The notes beneath the pieces were generated by a model. It ran no database searches, was not told the origin of the DNA, and saw only the letters and a program-made list of their open reading frames with translations. Made by a program: the position numbers and the translations under genes. Below, in pieces: positions 7,770-14,340 of a stretch of DNA of 15,757 nucleotides. Position 1 is the stretch's first letter. Each line of letters opens with the position of its first letter. This stretch comes from Propionibacteriaceae bacterium UBA5174. Its GTDB lineage: Bacteria > Actinomycetota > Actinomycetes > Propionibacteriales > Propionibacteriaceae. The stretch lies in contig DHWU01000001.1 in the NCBI GenBank assembly GCA_002413345.1, forward strand, positions 1-15,757. The letters run 5' to 3'.

Positions 7770-8465
7770 GTGAACGAGGACAACGTGTCGGCCGGGGCGG
7801 AGCGCACGCGACGCCCGGCGGTGGGTAGGTGGCCCGGTGTTATCGGGTTGGTTGTGGTGGCTGGGGCGTGGGCTCTGGCCCTTCTGCGTACCGACCTGCC
7901 GTGGCCTGTGTTTGTCGATCAGCGGGTTCTTCTCGTGTCGATAGGTCGTGTGCCCACTTCGATGTTGTGGTTTCTCGCCGTGCTGACGGGTGCTGCGGTC
8001 GTCGCGTTCGTAGTGGGTGTGCGATTGTCGGGGTCGGGTGCAGGGCGAGCCTGGGTGCTGAGGGGCCTGGCGGCCGGCCTCAGCGTCGTTGTGGTACTCC
8101 CTGTCGTACTCAATACGGCCAGTGAGTACCAACAATCTCGATCGTATTGCATTGAGGATTCAGACCGCGCGTCCTGCCACGTCGGCGAGAACGGGGCCTT
8201 CGTACAACTGACATCTTCAGGGGATTCGACCGTGCCGGTGACGGTGAGAACCGAAGAAGGGACGTCCAGCGAGACCTGGTCGTGGATGGAATCCCGGCAC
8301 GTCTGGACCCGGGGGTCGTGGATCGAGGTCACTGCCACGGCGGTCCAGGACTCCTCAGCAATGCGCGTCTTCATCTCCTGCAATCTGATCTGGAACGGTT
8401 CGGTCGTCACCGACAGCGGCGCACCCTCCGACGGTACGGCGACCTGCGAGTATTACGGCGGGTGA
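7770..8465 (+). CDS. Three-helix membrane protein with MmpS-like external C-terminal domain
   Basis: The predicted 231-residue protein has hydrophobic helices at about 22-40, 63-86 and 96-116. This places the N-terminus inside and the C-terminal 110 residues outside. That domain contains VPVTVRTEEG, a conserved-looking W..., an EVTATAVQ strand, FISCNLIWNGSVV and a terminal TATCEYYGG. The pattern of a ...SC.I..(D/N)G..V... strand pair with a closing cysteine recalls the beta-sandwich of MmpS-type transport accessory proteins. C204 and C226 would be the expected disulfide; C127 and C136 form a second possible pair. Ordinary MmpS proteins have one N-terminal helix, so the three-helix form is unusual. 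GTG 7770 follows a G-rich ribosome site (7761-7766) and avoids a TTG start at 7725. A TAGCCT box at 7698-7703 is a possible -10. The MmpS relation is a pattern-level judgement. Confidence 0.65.
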   Translation: MNEDNVSAGAERTRRPAVGRWPGVIGLVVVAGAWALALLRTDLPWPVFVDQRVLLVSIGRVPTSMLWFLAVLTGAAVVAFVVGVRLSGSGAGRAWVLRGLAAGLSVVVVLPVVLNTASEYQQSRSYCIEDSDRASCHVGENGAFVQLTSSGDSTVPVTVRTEEGTSSETWSWMESRHVWTRGSWIEVTATAVQDSSAMRVFISCNLIWNGSVVTDSGAPSDGTATCEYYGG

Positions 8466-8475
8466 TCGCCCGACC

Positions 8476-8496
8476 GCGGCCCGAGCGGCAGGCCGC
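8476..8496. terminator. GC-rich hairpin between the membrane-protein gene and nadC
   Basis: GCGGCC (8476-8481) pairs perfectly with GGCCGC (8491-8496) across a 9-nt loop, starting 11 nt after the stop of the rightward gene. There is no T-run on either side. Two genes converge here (the other is nadC, ending at 8640), so a bidirectional or T-less terminator is plausible. The remaining 143 bp up to nadC hold only a CCGTTCA direct repeat 10 nt apart (8612-8618, 8622-8628). Confidence 0.35.
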
Positions 8497-8639
8497 TGCT
8501 GGTGTGTCGCGAGGCAGAGACACGGCAACGGTCTGCTGGAGCCCGCGCGATTCTGGCGGCGGTGCCGTCGGCTCAGCGTCCGAAGGACGAGATCAGGTGA
8601 TCAGTCTTGACCCGTTCAGAACCGTTCATAGGCTTTCCC

Positions 8640-9488
8640 TCAGGCGGCGAGATAATCCAAGCCGATGTCGAGCACCTTGGCCGAGTGGGTGAGCCAGCCC
8701 ACTGAGATCAGATCCACTCCGGCCTCTGCGATCGGCACTGCGGTTTCTGGGGTGATCCGTCCAGAAGCTTCGGTGATCATGCGCCCGGCGACCATGGTCA
8801 CTGCCTGACGCAGCAGGTCGGGGCCCATGTTGTCGAGCAGGACGGCGTCGGCCCCGGTTTCGAGCAGTTCGGCGAGCTGGCCCAGGGTGTCTACTTCGAC
8901 CTCAATCTTCACCAGGTGCCCCACATGTGCTTTTGCGGCAGTAACCGCTGCGGTGATCCCACCGGCCACGGCCACGTGGTTGTCTTTGATCAGCACTGCG
9001 TCATCAAGGCCGAAGCGGTGGTTGCTGCCGCCTCCTGCTACTACCGCATGCTTCTGCAAGGCTCGCAAACCGGGAATGGTCTTGCGAGTGTCGGCAACTT
9101 TGGCCTTCGTGTGCGCGATTGCGTCAGCGATGGTGGCGGTGCCGGTGGCCACCCCGGAAAGGTGGCCGAGGAAGTTCAAGGCGGTGCGCTCCCCACTGAG
9201 TAGCCCTCGAGCAGGGCCGGACGCCACTCCGATCACGGTTCCGGGCTGCACCCGAGAACCATCGGGCAACAGCTCGCGCACCTCGATGGACGGCTCGATC
9301 AGCTGCCAAGCCAGCCGAGCGCAGTCAACCCCGGCGATAACCCCAGGTTCGCGCGCGACCAGTGCGACGGTGGCCCGTTGATCGGCGCCGATCACCGAAT
9401 CAGAGGTGATGTCACCGGCCCGACCCAGGTCTTCGAGCAGTGCGGTGCGAACCAGCGGTTCGATCACGATTGTGGGCAACGACCTCAT
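8640..9488 (-). CDS. nadC: Nicotinate-nucleotide pyrophosphorylase (quinolinate phosphoribosyltransferase)
   Basis: NadC converts quinolinate and PRPP to nicotinate mononucleotide, CO2 and pyrophosphate, the last step of the de novo branch. The 282-residue protein has normal family length. Visible family signatures are LEDLGRAGDIT (18-28), GERTALNFL (99-107), DTRKTIPGLR (133-142), GGGSNHR (152-158), IKDNH (167-171), KIEVEVD (194-200), LLDN (217-220), EASG (240-243) and ISVGWLTHSA (261-270). The substrate-binding Arg, Lys and His residues and the acidic residues of the alpha/beta barrel are all present. ATG 9488 overlaps the nadB stop as ATGA, with GGAG 7 nt upstream. It is the last gene of the nadABC run and faces a convergent gene downstream. 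Confidence 0.96.
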   Translation of the reverse strand: MRSLPTIVIEPLVRTALLEDLGRAGDITSDSVIGADQRATVALVAREPGVIAGVDCARLAWQLIEPSIEVRELLPDGSRVQPGTVIGVASGPARGLLSGERTALNFLGHLSGVATGTATIADAIAHTKAKVADTRKTIPGLRALQKHAVVAGGGSNHRFGLDDAVLIKDNHVAVAGGITAAVTAAKAHVGHLVKIEVEVDTLGQLAELLETGADAVLLDNMGPDLLRQAVTMVAGRMITEASGRITPETAVPIAEAGVDLISVGWLTHSAKVLDIGLDYLAA

Positions 9489-11008
9489 GCGACCGCTCCA
9501 ATCGGTTCGCTGATCACCAGCGGCACCCCGGACGCGCCAGGCACCAACAGATGCTCGGCCGCCGTGCCAGTGTTGGGGAAATCGGTTCGGGCATGCCCGC
9601 CACGGGATTCGGTTCGTTCCAAAGCGGCGCTGACTAGCAGATAGCCGACCAGGCCAGCATTGTGATGGCGCAATCCGGCCAACTCAGCCTGGGCCGCGAG
9701 CAGGCCTTCGCGGTCGCGCAAGACCCCAGCCGCAGCCGAGACCACCCGGCGCACCTGCGCCACCACCGGAGCCGGTTTGGCCTCTGGCACTGAACGTGGT
9801 CCGGCTGGCGACTGCGCAGCGATGCCGGGTTCGAAGCCAAGACTGTGCCAATGCTGAGCGACCCAACGTCCGCAAACCACGGCTTCCAGCAGCGAGTTGG
9901 ACGCCAGGCGATTAGCCCCATGAAGCCCGGTGGAAGCAACCTCACCAGCGGCGTACAAGCCGGGCACATCGGTGCGTCCACTCAGATCAACCTTCACTCC
10001 ACCCATGTGATAATGAGCGGCCGGATGCACTGGCAACGGTTGGGTGATCGGATCAAAACCGGATTCGCGGGCACTAGCGGCAATCGAGGCAAACAGCTCA
10101 TCAAACTTCGCACCCGGGTGTTCGCGGGCGTCCAGGAATACTTGGTGGCCAGCTTGCAGGGCCGCCCACTCAGCCCGGGAAACCACATCGCGAGCCGACA
10201 ACGGATTCTCGATTACCCGCTGGCCGGTCTCATCGATCAGAATCGCGCCTTCGCCGCGCACAGCTTCGCTGACTAGCGGCATCGGATCGATACCAACATC
10301 CAAAGCAGTCGGGTGGAATTGCACCATCTCCAGGTCGCGCAGGGTTGCGCCAGCCCGGTGAGCCAACGCCAAACCCTGGCCGCGGGAGGTCAACGGGTTA
10401 GTGGTGTGCCCGAACAGTCCGCCGATGCCCCCGGTAGCCAGCAACACCGTGTTGGTGCGCAACTCGATCACGCCAGCACCGGTGCGCACTAGGACGCCGA
10501 CCACACCGCTCTCATCGGTCAAAATCTCGGTGGCGGTGGTGTACTCCCACAGCTGGACCGAAGGGGTGCGGCGAGCGGCGGCGATCATGGCACGTAGCAA
10601 CTCGGCACCGGTGGAGTCACCCATGGCATGAACGATCCGGCGGCGGCTGTGGGCACCTTCGAGTCCCAGCCGCAAAGTGCCGTCTCCGTCCCGGTCGAAT
10701 TCTGCTCCCTGAGCGGTCAGCCATTCGATCGCGGACGGCGCGGAACCGGTGATGGCGGCGACCACGTCCGGTTCACACAACCCGGCACCCGCCGCAATCG
10801 TGTCAGCTGTGTGTAGTGCGGCATCGTCGCCGACACCCACCGAGGCGGCCACGCCACCTTGAGCCCAGCCGGTGGAGGTGCCGGTGCTGATCTGGCCGGC
10901 GCTGAGCACCACACAAGGCAGCGGCGACAACTCGACCGCTGCGGTCAATCCAGCCAAACCGGCTCCGATGATTACCGGGCCGCCAGCTTCAATTGCTTTG
11001 GAGCTCAT
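9485..11008 (-). CDS. nadB: L-aspartate oxidase
   Basis: NadB oxidises L-aspartate to iminoaspartate with FAD, supplying NadA. The 507-residue protein starts with the dinucleotide-binding loop VIIGAGLAGL (12-21). The succinate dehydrogenase/fumarate reductase flavoprotein features follow: GWAQGGVAA, EGAHSRRRIVHAMGDSTG, EMVQFHPTAL, SEAVRGEGA, HYHMGGV and LHGANRLASNSLLEA. The usual PRDVV motif reads ARDVV here, a small deviation. The C-terminal helical domain appears complete though slightly shorter than the enterobacterial protein (about 540). The frame is open to 11158, but that part is antisense-like and lies inside nadA. ATG 11008 overlaps the nadA stop as ATGA, has AAGG 7 nt upstream and opens directly into the FAD-binding strand, so it is preferred. 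NadB and NadA are expected to work closely because iminoaspartate is unstable. Confidence 0.96.
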   Translation of the reverse strand: MSSKAIEAGGPVIIGAGLAGLTAAVELSPLPCVVLSAGQISTGTSTGWAQGGVAASVGVGDDAALHTADTIAAGAGLCEPDVVAAITGSAPSAIEWLTAQGAEFDRDGDGTLRLGLEGAHSRRRIVHAMGDSTGAELLRAMIAAARRTPSVQLWEYTTATEILTDESGVVGVLVRTGAGVIELRTNTVLLATGGIGGLFGHTTNPLTSRGQGLALAHRAGATLRDLEMVQFHPTALDVGIDPMPLVSEAVRGEGAILIDETGQRVIENPLSARDVVSRAEWAALQAGHQVFLDAREHPGAKFDELFASIAASARESGFDPITQPLPVHPAAHYHMGGVKVDLSGRTDVPGLYAAGEVASTGLHGANRLASNSLLEAVVCGRWVAQHWHSLGFEPGIAAQSPAGPRSVPEAKPAPVVAQVRRVVSAAAGVLRDREGLLAAQAELAGLRHHNAGLVGYLLVSAALERTESRGGHARTDFPNTGTAAEHLLVPGASGVPLVISEPIGAVA

Positions 11009-11988
11009 TTGGTGACCTTCACTTCCAGCATCCGCTCCACCGCAGTGCGTGCCCGATCGGCGACATCGGCGGGGACGGTGACCTCGTTGGTCATGGTCTC
11101 CAGCGCGTGGCGAATGCTGGCCAAAGTGTTGCGTTTCATGTGTGGACACAGATTGCACGGCCGCACGAACTCGGTGCCGGGGAACTGCTGAGCCACGTTG
11201 TCACTCATCGAGCATTCAGTGATCAACGCCACTCGTTCGGGCTGGCGGGTGGCGACGAAATCGACCATTTGAGCGGTCGATCCGGCGTAGTCGGCAACGT
11301 CCACCACTGCCGGCGGGCATTCTGGGTGCGCCAGGACGGTGACTCCCGGCCACGACTCGCGAAGGTCGGTGATGTCGGCAGGGGTGAAGCGTTCGTGCAC
11401 CTCGCAGGCGCCGGGGTGCGTGATCACCTCGACTCCGGTTTGGCGGGCGATGTTGGCGGCCAGGTATTGGTCGGGGATCATGATCACCTTCGGCACACCC
11501 AGACTCTCGATCACCTCCACCGCATTGCCCGAGGTGCAGCAGAGGTCAGATTCGGCCTTGACTGCGGCCGAGGTGTTCACATAAGTAACCACGGGGACGC
11601 CCGGATTCGCCGCGCGCAGGGCGCGAACGTCGGCGGGGGTGATCGATTCGGCCAGCGAGCAGCCCGAAGCCAAATCGGGGATCAGTACGGTCTTGCCCGG
11701 GTTCAGCAGCTTGGCAGTCTCGGCCATGAAGTGGACGCCCGCCAGCACGATCACGTCGGCATCGACGTTGACGGCTTCGCGAGCTAACGCCAGGGAGTCG
11801 CCGGTGATGTCGGCCACGGCGTGGAAGATCTCTGGGGTCATGTAGTTGTGCGCCAGGATCACCGCGTTGCGCTCACGCTTGAGCTGCAGAATCGCCTCCA
11901 CGTCGTCAGCCATCGTGATCCACTCCACTGCGGGCACTACGTGGCTGACTCGCTGGTAGAGGTTGGCCGCGTTGACGGTCATGGTCAT
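11005..11988 (-). CDS. nadA: Quinolinate synthase A
   Basis: NadA condenses iminoaspartate with dihydroxyacetone phosphate to make quinolinate and carries a [4Fe-4S] cluster. The 327-residue protein shows AHNYMTPEI (46-54), GDSLALAREA (63-72), VHFMAETAKLLNP (85-97) and the cluster cysteines C110 (SGCSLAES), C195 (GACEVHE) and C281 (CNLCPHMK). Their spacing of 85 and 86 residues fits that known for this family. C150, C151 and C278 are additional cysteines; the CxxC of C278/C281 is seen in some NadA proteins. ATG 11988 has GGGAGG (11995-12000) 6 nt upstream. It is the first gene of the tightly coupled nadABC run and has its own promoter-like region. Confidence 0.97.
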   Translation of the reverse strand: MTMTVNAANLYQRVSHVVPAVEWITMADDVEAILQLKRERNAVILAHNYMTPEIFHAVADITGDSLALAREAVNVDADVIVLAGVHFMAETAKLLNPGKTVLIPDLASGCSLAESITPADVRALRAANPGVPVVTYVNTSAAVKAESDLCCTSGNAVEVIESLGVPKVIMIPDQYLAANIARQTGVEVITHPGACEVHERFTPADITDLRESWPGVTVLAHPECPPAVVDVADYAGSTAQMVDFVATRQPERVALITECSMSDNVAQQFPGTEFVRPCNLCPHMKRNTLASIRHALETMTNEVTVPADVADRARTAVERMLEVKVTK

Positions 11989-12049
11989 CTCGAACCTCCC
12001 TAGTTCACGCTTATGCTACATATGAGCAAAAGGGTCTGGTCAAGTCCAG
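11989..12049 (-). promoter_or_regulatory. nadA promoter with inverted-repeat operator candidate
   Basis: Read on the minus strand, TTGACC (12043-12038) is a good -35 box. TAGCAT (12018-12013, 19 bp spacing) or TATGTA (12022-12017, 15 bp) could be the -10. Transcription would begin near 12006 with a leader of about 18 nt carrying GGGAGG. TGCT-N7-AGCA (12014-12028) overlaps both -10 candidates and is a natural repressor site. A second repeat, CTGG-N6-CCAG (12036-12049), covers the -35. NrtR is the obvious candidate ligand because its gene lies upstream in the same direction. I have not matched either repeat to a published NrtR motif. Confidence 0.5.
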
Positions 12050-12110
12050 CGCCCAGTTAGTGGACGAAATACCTATTCGCCCACTTGGCTTCGCTGGCAC
12101 CGTGGTGTTT

Positions 12111-13361
12111 TCAAGATTGGCCGACGATGGCGTCCAAACCCTGTTGCAGGGCGTGGCTGAACGCCGATGCCGACAGAACGGAAGCGTCAACATGCACTGC
12201 GCAGCTGAGCCTGCCGGCATAGGACATCGCGGCTACGCCCAGACGCACATTGCCCTGGATCGGGGTTACCGGCCAGAGTTCGGCAAGCTCGGCGCCGCCG
12301 ATCGAGAGCGGCGTCGAGGGGCCGCGCACATTGGTGACGAAGGCCGCAGCGAATCGTTGGTGGCGGGCGAGACGGGCAAACAACCAAGTTCCCCATCGGC
12401 TGCGGGTTAGCTCGAAAGTGCCTTGGGTGCGGGCGGATTGCTTGGCGGTACGGGTCTGGGCGGCGATCTGGCTGACCGCCGCGGCGGGGTCTGCCATAGC
12501 CAGCGGCAGGTCAACCACCATCACCGAAGTCGCATTCCCAGACGTGCCGCGGTCGGGCAGCGCCACCGGAACGCTGACTCGCACGTTCGTAGGCATCCTG
12601 GCACCGCAATCGGTAAAGGCGGCGGTGATGCCTTGCCCAACAGCGGCCAACAGGGCGTCATTGATGGTTCCGCCGCAGCGGCGGGCACCGTCAGCGAGTT
12701 GGGTCAGGTCGACCTGGGCGAAGCCGACCGCCCGTTGCTGGCTGATTCGGCCCAGTAGGGGAGTGGGTCCGATGCGGGCGCTGAACAGGGCAGCTATGCG
12801 CCGCACGGCCAAGACCGGGCTTTGCCGGGCCGGTGTTACCGATGCCCGTACCTTCGGCGGCGGTGCGCTGACGGCCTCCCCAAGTAGCCGTTGCATCAAC
12901 TGGACGCCACCTGCGCCATCGGCGACGCAATGATGCAGGCGCAGAATCACCCCGGCCGGATCAGCGCCAATGCCCGGCACCACCAACAGCTCCCACAAGG
13001 GCCGATCCGGGGGCAGTGGAGTGGTCATCAGTTGGGCGCTCAGTTCGGCCAGTCTGGAAGATCCTAGGTAGCCGTCCGCAATGCGAAGGTGCCAGCTAAG
13101 GTCGGGGCGACAGCTTTGCCACACCGGACGGCGTGGATCGCCGCCCACCTGTTGGCTGAGGCGACGTAGTGGCCACTCAGCACATTCGAGCCGCGTGCGA
13201 ATGGCCGAACGAAGCAGTGCCAGATCCGGCCCGTCCGTGGGCGAGGCAAAGCCGCCTGGTCTCAGCTGGGCGGCGATCAGCACCACGTTCACCTGATCGC
13301 GGGCATCCAGCTGGATGTTGGCGGCGTCGGTCCGGCTGAGCGGTTCGTCAGGCCATTCCAC
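12111..13361 (-). CDS. WS/DGAT-family acyltransferase (wax ester synthase/diacylglycerol acyltransferase-like)
   Basis: The predicted 416-residue protein has the acyltransferase motif HHCVADG (143-149; HHxxxDG) and family landmarks PLSRTDAANIQLD near the start, DRPLWELLVVPGI before the motif, and TNVRGPSTPL and MSYAGRLSCAVHVD near the C-terminus. Family members transfer acyl-CoA to long-chain alcohols or diacylglycerol, making storage lipids. The actual substrate cannot be read from sequence. The frame is open to ATG 13484, but that would overlap nrtR by 116 nt with poor-looking residues. GTG 13361, 7 nt past the nrtR stop, opens at the usual family N-terminus, though its ribosome site is weak. 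At 416 residues it is shorter than the usual 450-500. Its place between nrtR and nadABC suggests cotranscription with nrtR. Confidence 0.85.
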   Translation of the reverse strand: MEWPDEPLSRTDAANIQLDARDQVNVVLIAAQLRPGGFASPTDGPDLALLRSAIRTRLECAEWPLRRLSQQVGGDPRRPVWQSCRPDLSWHLRIADGYLGSSRLAELSAQLMTTPLPPDRPLWELLVVPGIGADPAGVILRLHHCVADGAGGVQLMQRLLGEAVSAPPPKVRASVTPARQSPVLAVRRIAALFSARIGPTPLLGRISQQRAVGFAQVDLTQLADGARRCGGTINDALLAAVGQGITAAFTDCGARMPTNVRVSVPVALPDRGTSGNATSVMVVDLPLAMADPAAAVSQIAAQTRTAKQSARTQGTFELTRSRWGTWLFARLARHQRFAAAFVTNVRGPSTPLSIGGAELAELWPVTPIQGNVRLGVAAMSYAGRLSCAVHVDASVLSASAFSHALQQGLDAIVGQS

Positions 13362-13368
13362 GCGCAGC

Positions 13369-14271
13369 TCAGCGGGCCCGCGGGGTTGGCAATTTGGTGC
13401 CCACCACGCTGCGTTCGGCCAGCACCTGGCGGCGGAAGCGATACAGCCGAGCCGGGCGTCCACCGGTGCCGGCGTGCTGGCCACCGGTCTCTTCGACCAG
13501 TTCCTGCTGTTCGGTTACCCGACGGAAGTTTTGGGTGTGCAGCTGCTGGCCAGCTAGGGCTTCGACACAATCCTGCAATTGCCGCAGCGTGAACTCAGTG
13601 GGCATTAGCTCGAAGACCACCGGGCGGTAGTTGATCTTGGCCCGAAGCCGGGCCAAACCGGTGGCCAGCACACGGCGATGATCACCCAACATTCGCAAGC
13701 CCGGTGCCAATTCGGCTTTGGGGTGGCGATGTTCGGGGGGAGCTTCTGGCACCAGACCGGCCTCGTAAAGCAACTCGTAACGCTGCAACACCAGATCTGG
13801 ACGCCAGGGACGCCCGGCTAGTCCGAAGGTGAACGCCACTCGCCGGTTTCGCTGAACACTTTGGGTCGGATCAGAATCGGCCCAAGTGCGCAGCGCCGGG
13901 GCGAGTTGGTCACTCACGATTGAGTGGTCAGTGCGGCGGTCTTCCCAACCGAACAGGTGGTACCAGTCGGTCCAGCCGCCGATGCCAGGCTCACCAGCAG
14001 TAGTCAGACCAAGGTAGGAGACTGAGATCTCGCGGCCGGTGTTCGTGCGATCCACATCGGCGAAGGTGTAGAGCTGTTCCAGATAGCCCAGGCGGCGCCG
14101 AGTCTGTTCTTCCACCCAAGCTCTGGTGGCCTGCTGCAACGAACGGTGAGATGGCAGCAAGGGCCCTGACGGCAACCGAGGAGGTTCGCCAAGGGTGAGC
14201 ACGCAGGGCCGTCCGTCTACCAGGGCGACCACCACGGCCAGCACTTCAGCGGTTACCGCGACACCTGACAT
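13369..14271 (-). CDS. nrtR: NrtR-like NAD-metabolism regulator (Nudix-like domain plus winged helix)
   Basis: The predicted protein has 300 residues. Residues about 1-150 form a Nudix-like fold, but the box is degenerate: G36, R50, E54 and E55 remain, while the conserved Glu expected at 42 is His and the Glu after R50 is Ala. It is therefore unlikely to hydrolyse substrate. Residues about 215-290 match the NrtR winged helix: MPTEFTLRQLQ, QNFRRVTE and GRPARLYRFR. NrtR proteins sense ADP-ribose or related NAD metabolites and repress NAD biosynthesis genes. In mycobacteria an NrtR acts on nadABC, next to which it is encoded. ATG 14271 was chosen because GAGAGGAGG lies 4 nt upstream and it starts the domain; the frame is open to 14535 through the divergent gene. 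An uncharacterised Nudix-related regulator is the alternative. Confidence 0.85.
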   Translation of the reverse strand: MSGVAVTAEVLAVVVALVDGRPCVLTLGEPPRLPSGPLLPSHRSLQQATRAWVEEQTRRRLGYLEQLYTFADVDRTNTGREISVSYLGLTTAGEPGIGGWTDWYHLFGWEDRRTDHSIVSDQLAPALRTWADSDPTQSVQRNRRVAFTFGLAGRPWRPDLVLQRYELLYEAGLVPEAPPEHRHPKAELAPGLRMLGDHRRVLATGLARLRAKINYRPVVFELMPTEFTLRQLQDCVEALAGQQLHTQNFRRVTEQQELVEETGGQHAGTGGRPARLYRFRRQVLAERSVVGTKLPTPRAR

Positions 14272-14340
14272 CTTGCCTCCTCTCGCTCGCTTAGAGGATA
14301 TCGGCGGCACTGCGGGTGTGAGGCTTGTTAGGCTCGCGCC
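14272..14340. promoter_or_regulatory. Divergent nrtR/DUF2207 intergenic region
   Basis: This is 69 bp between two divergent starts. On the minus strand GAGAGGAGG precedes nrtR and a TATCCT box about 25 nt further upstream could be its -10. On the plus strand TAGGCT (14329-14334) ends 6 nt before the ATG at 14341, the geometry of a leaderless transcript, and no ribosome site of note precedes that ATG. The TGCT-N7-AGCA repeat found before nadA is not present here, so autoregulation through it is not supported. Confidence 0.4.

Noticed and set aside
7338..8135. 265-codon minus-strand frame
   Set aside because: It is antisense to two better-supported membrane-protein genes and has His/Arg/Pro-rich, shadow-like composition.
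6801..8640. A WXG100 substrate gene near eccC
   Set aside because: No frame of about 100 residues with a central WxG and a helical-hairpin pattern was found in this interval.
11009..11158. N-terminal extension of nadB
   Set aside because: It lies inside nadA in another frame and is unrelated to NadB; the ATGA-overlapping ATG 11008 opens straight into the FAD-binding loop.
13362..13484. 41-residue N-terminal extension of the WS/DGAT protein
   Set aside because: It overlaps the winged-helix end of nrtR and has no similarity to the family N-terminus.
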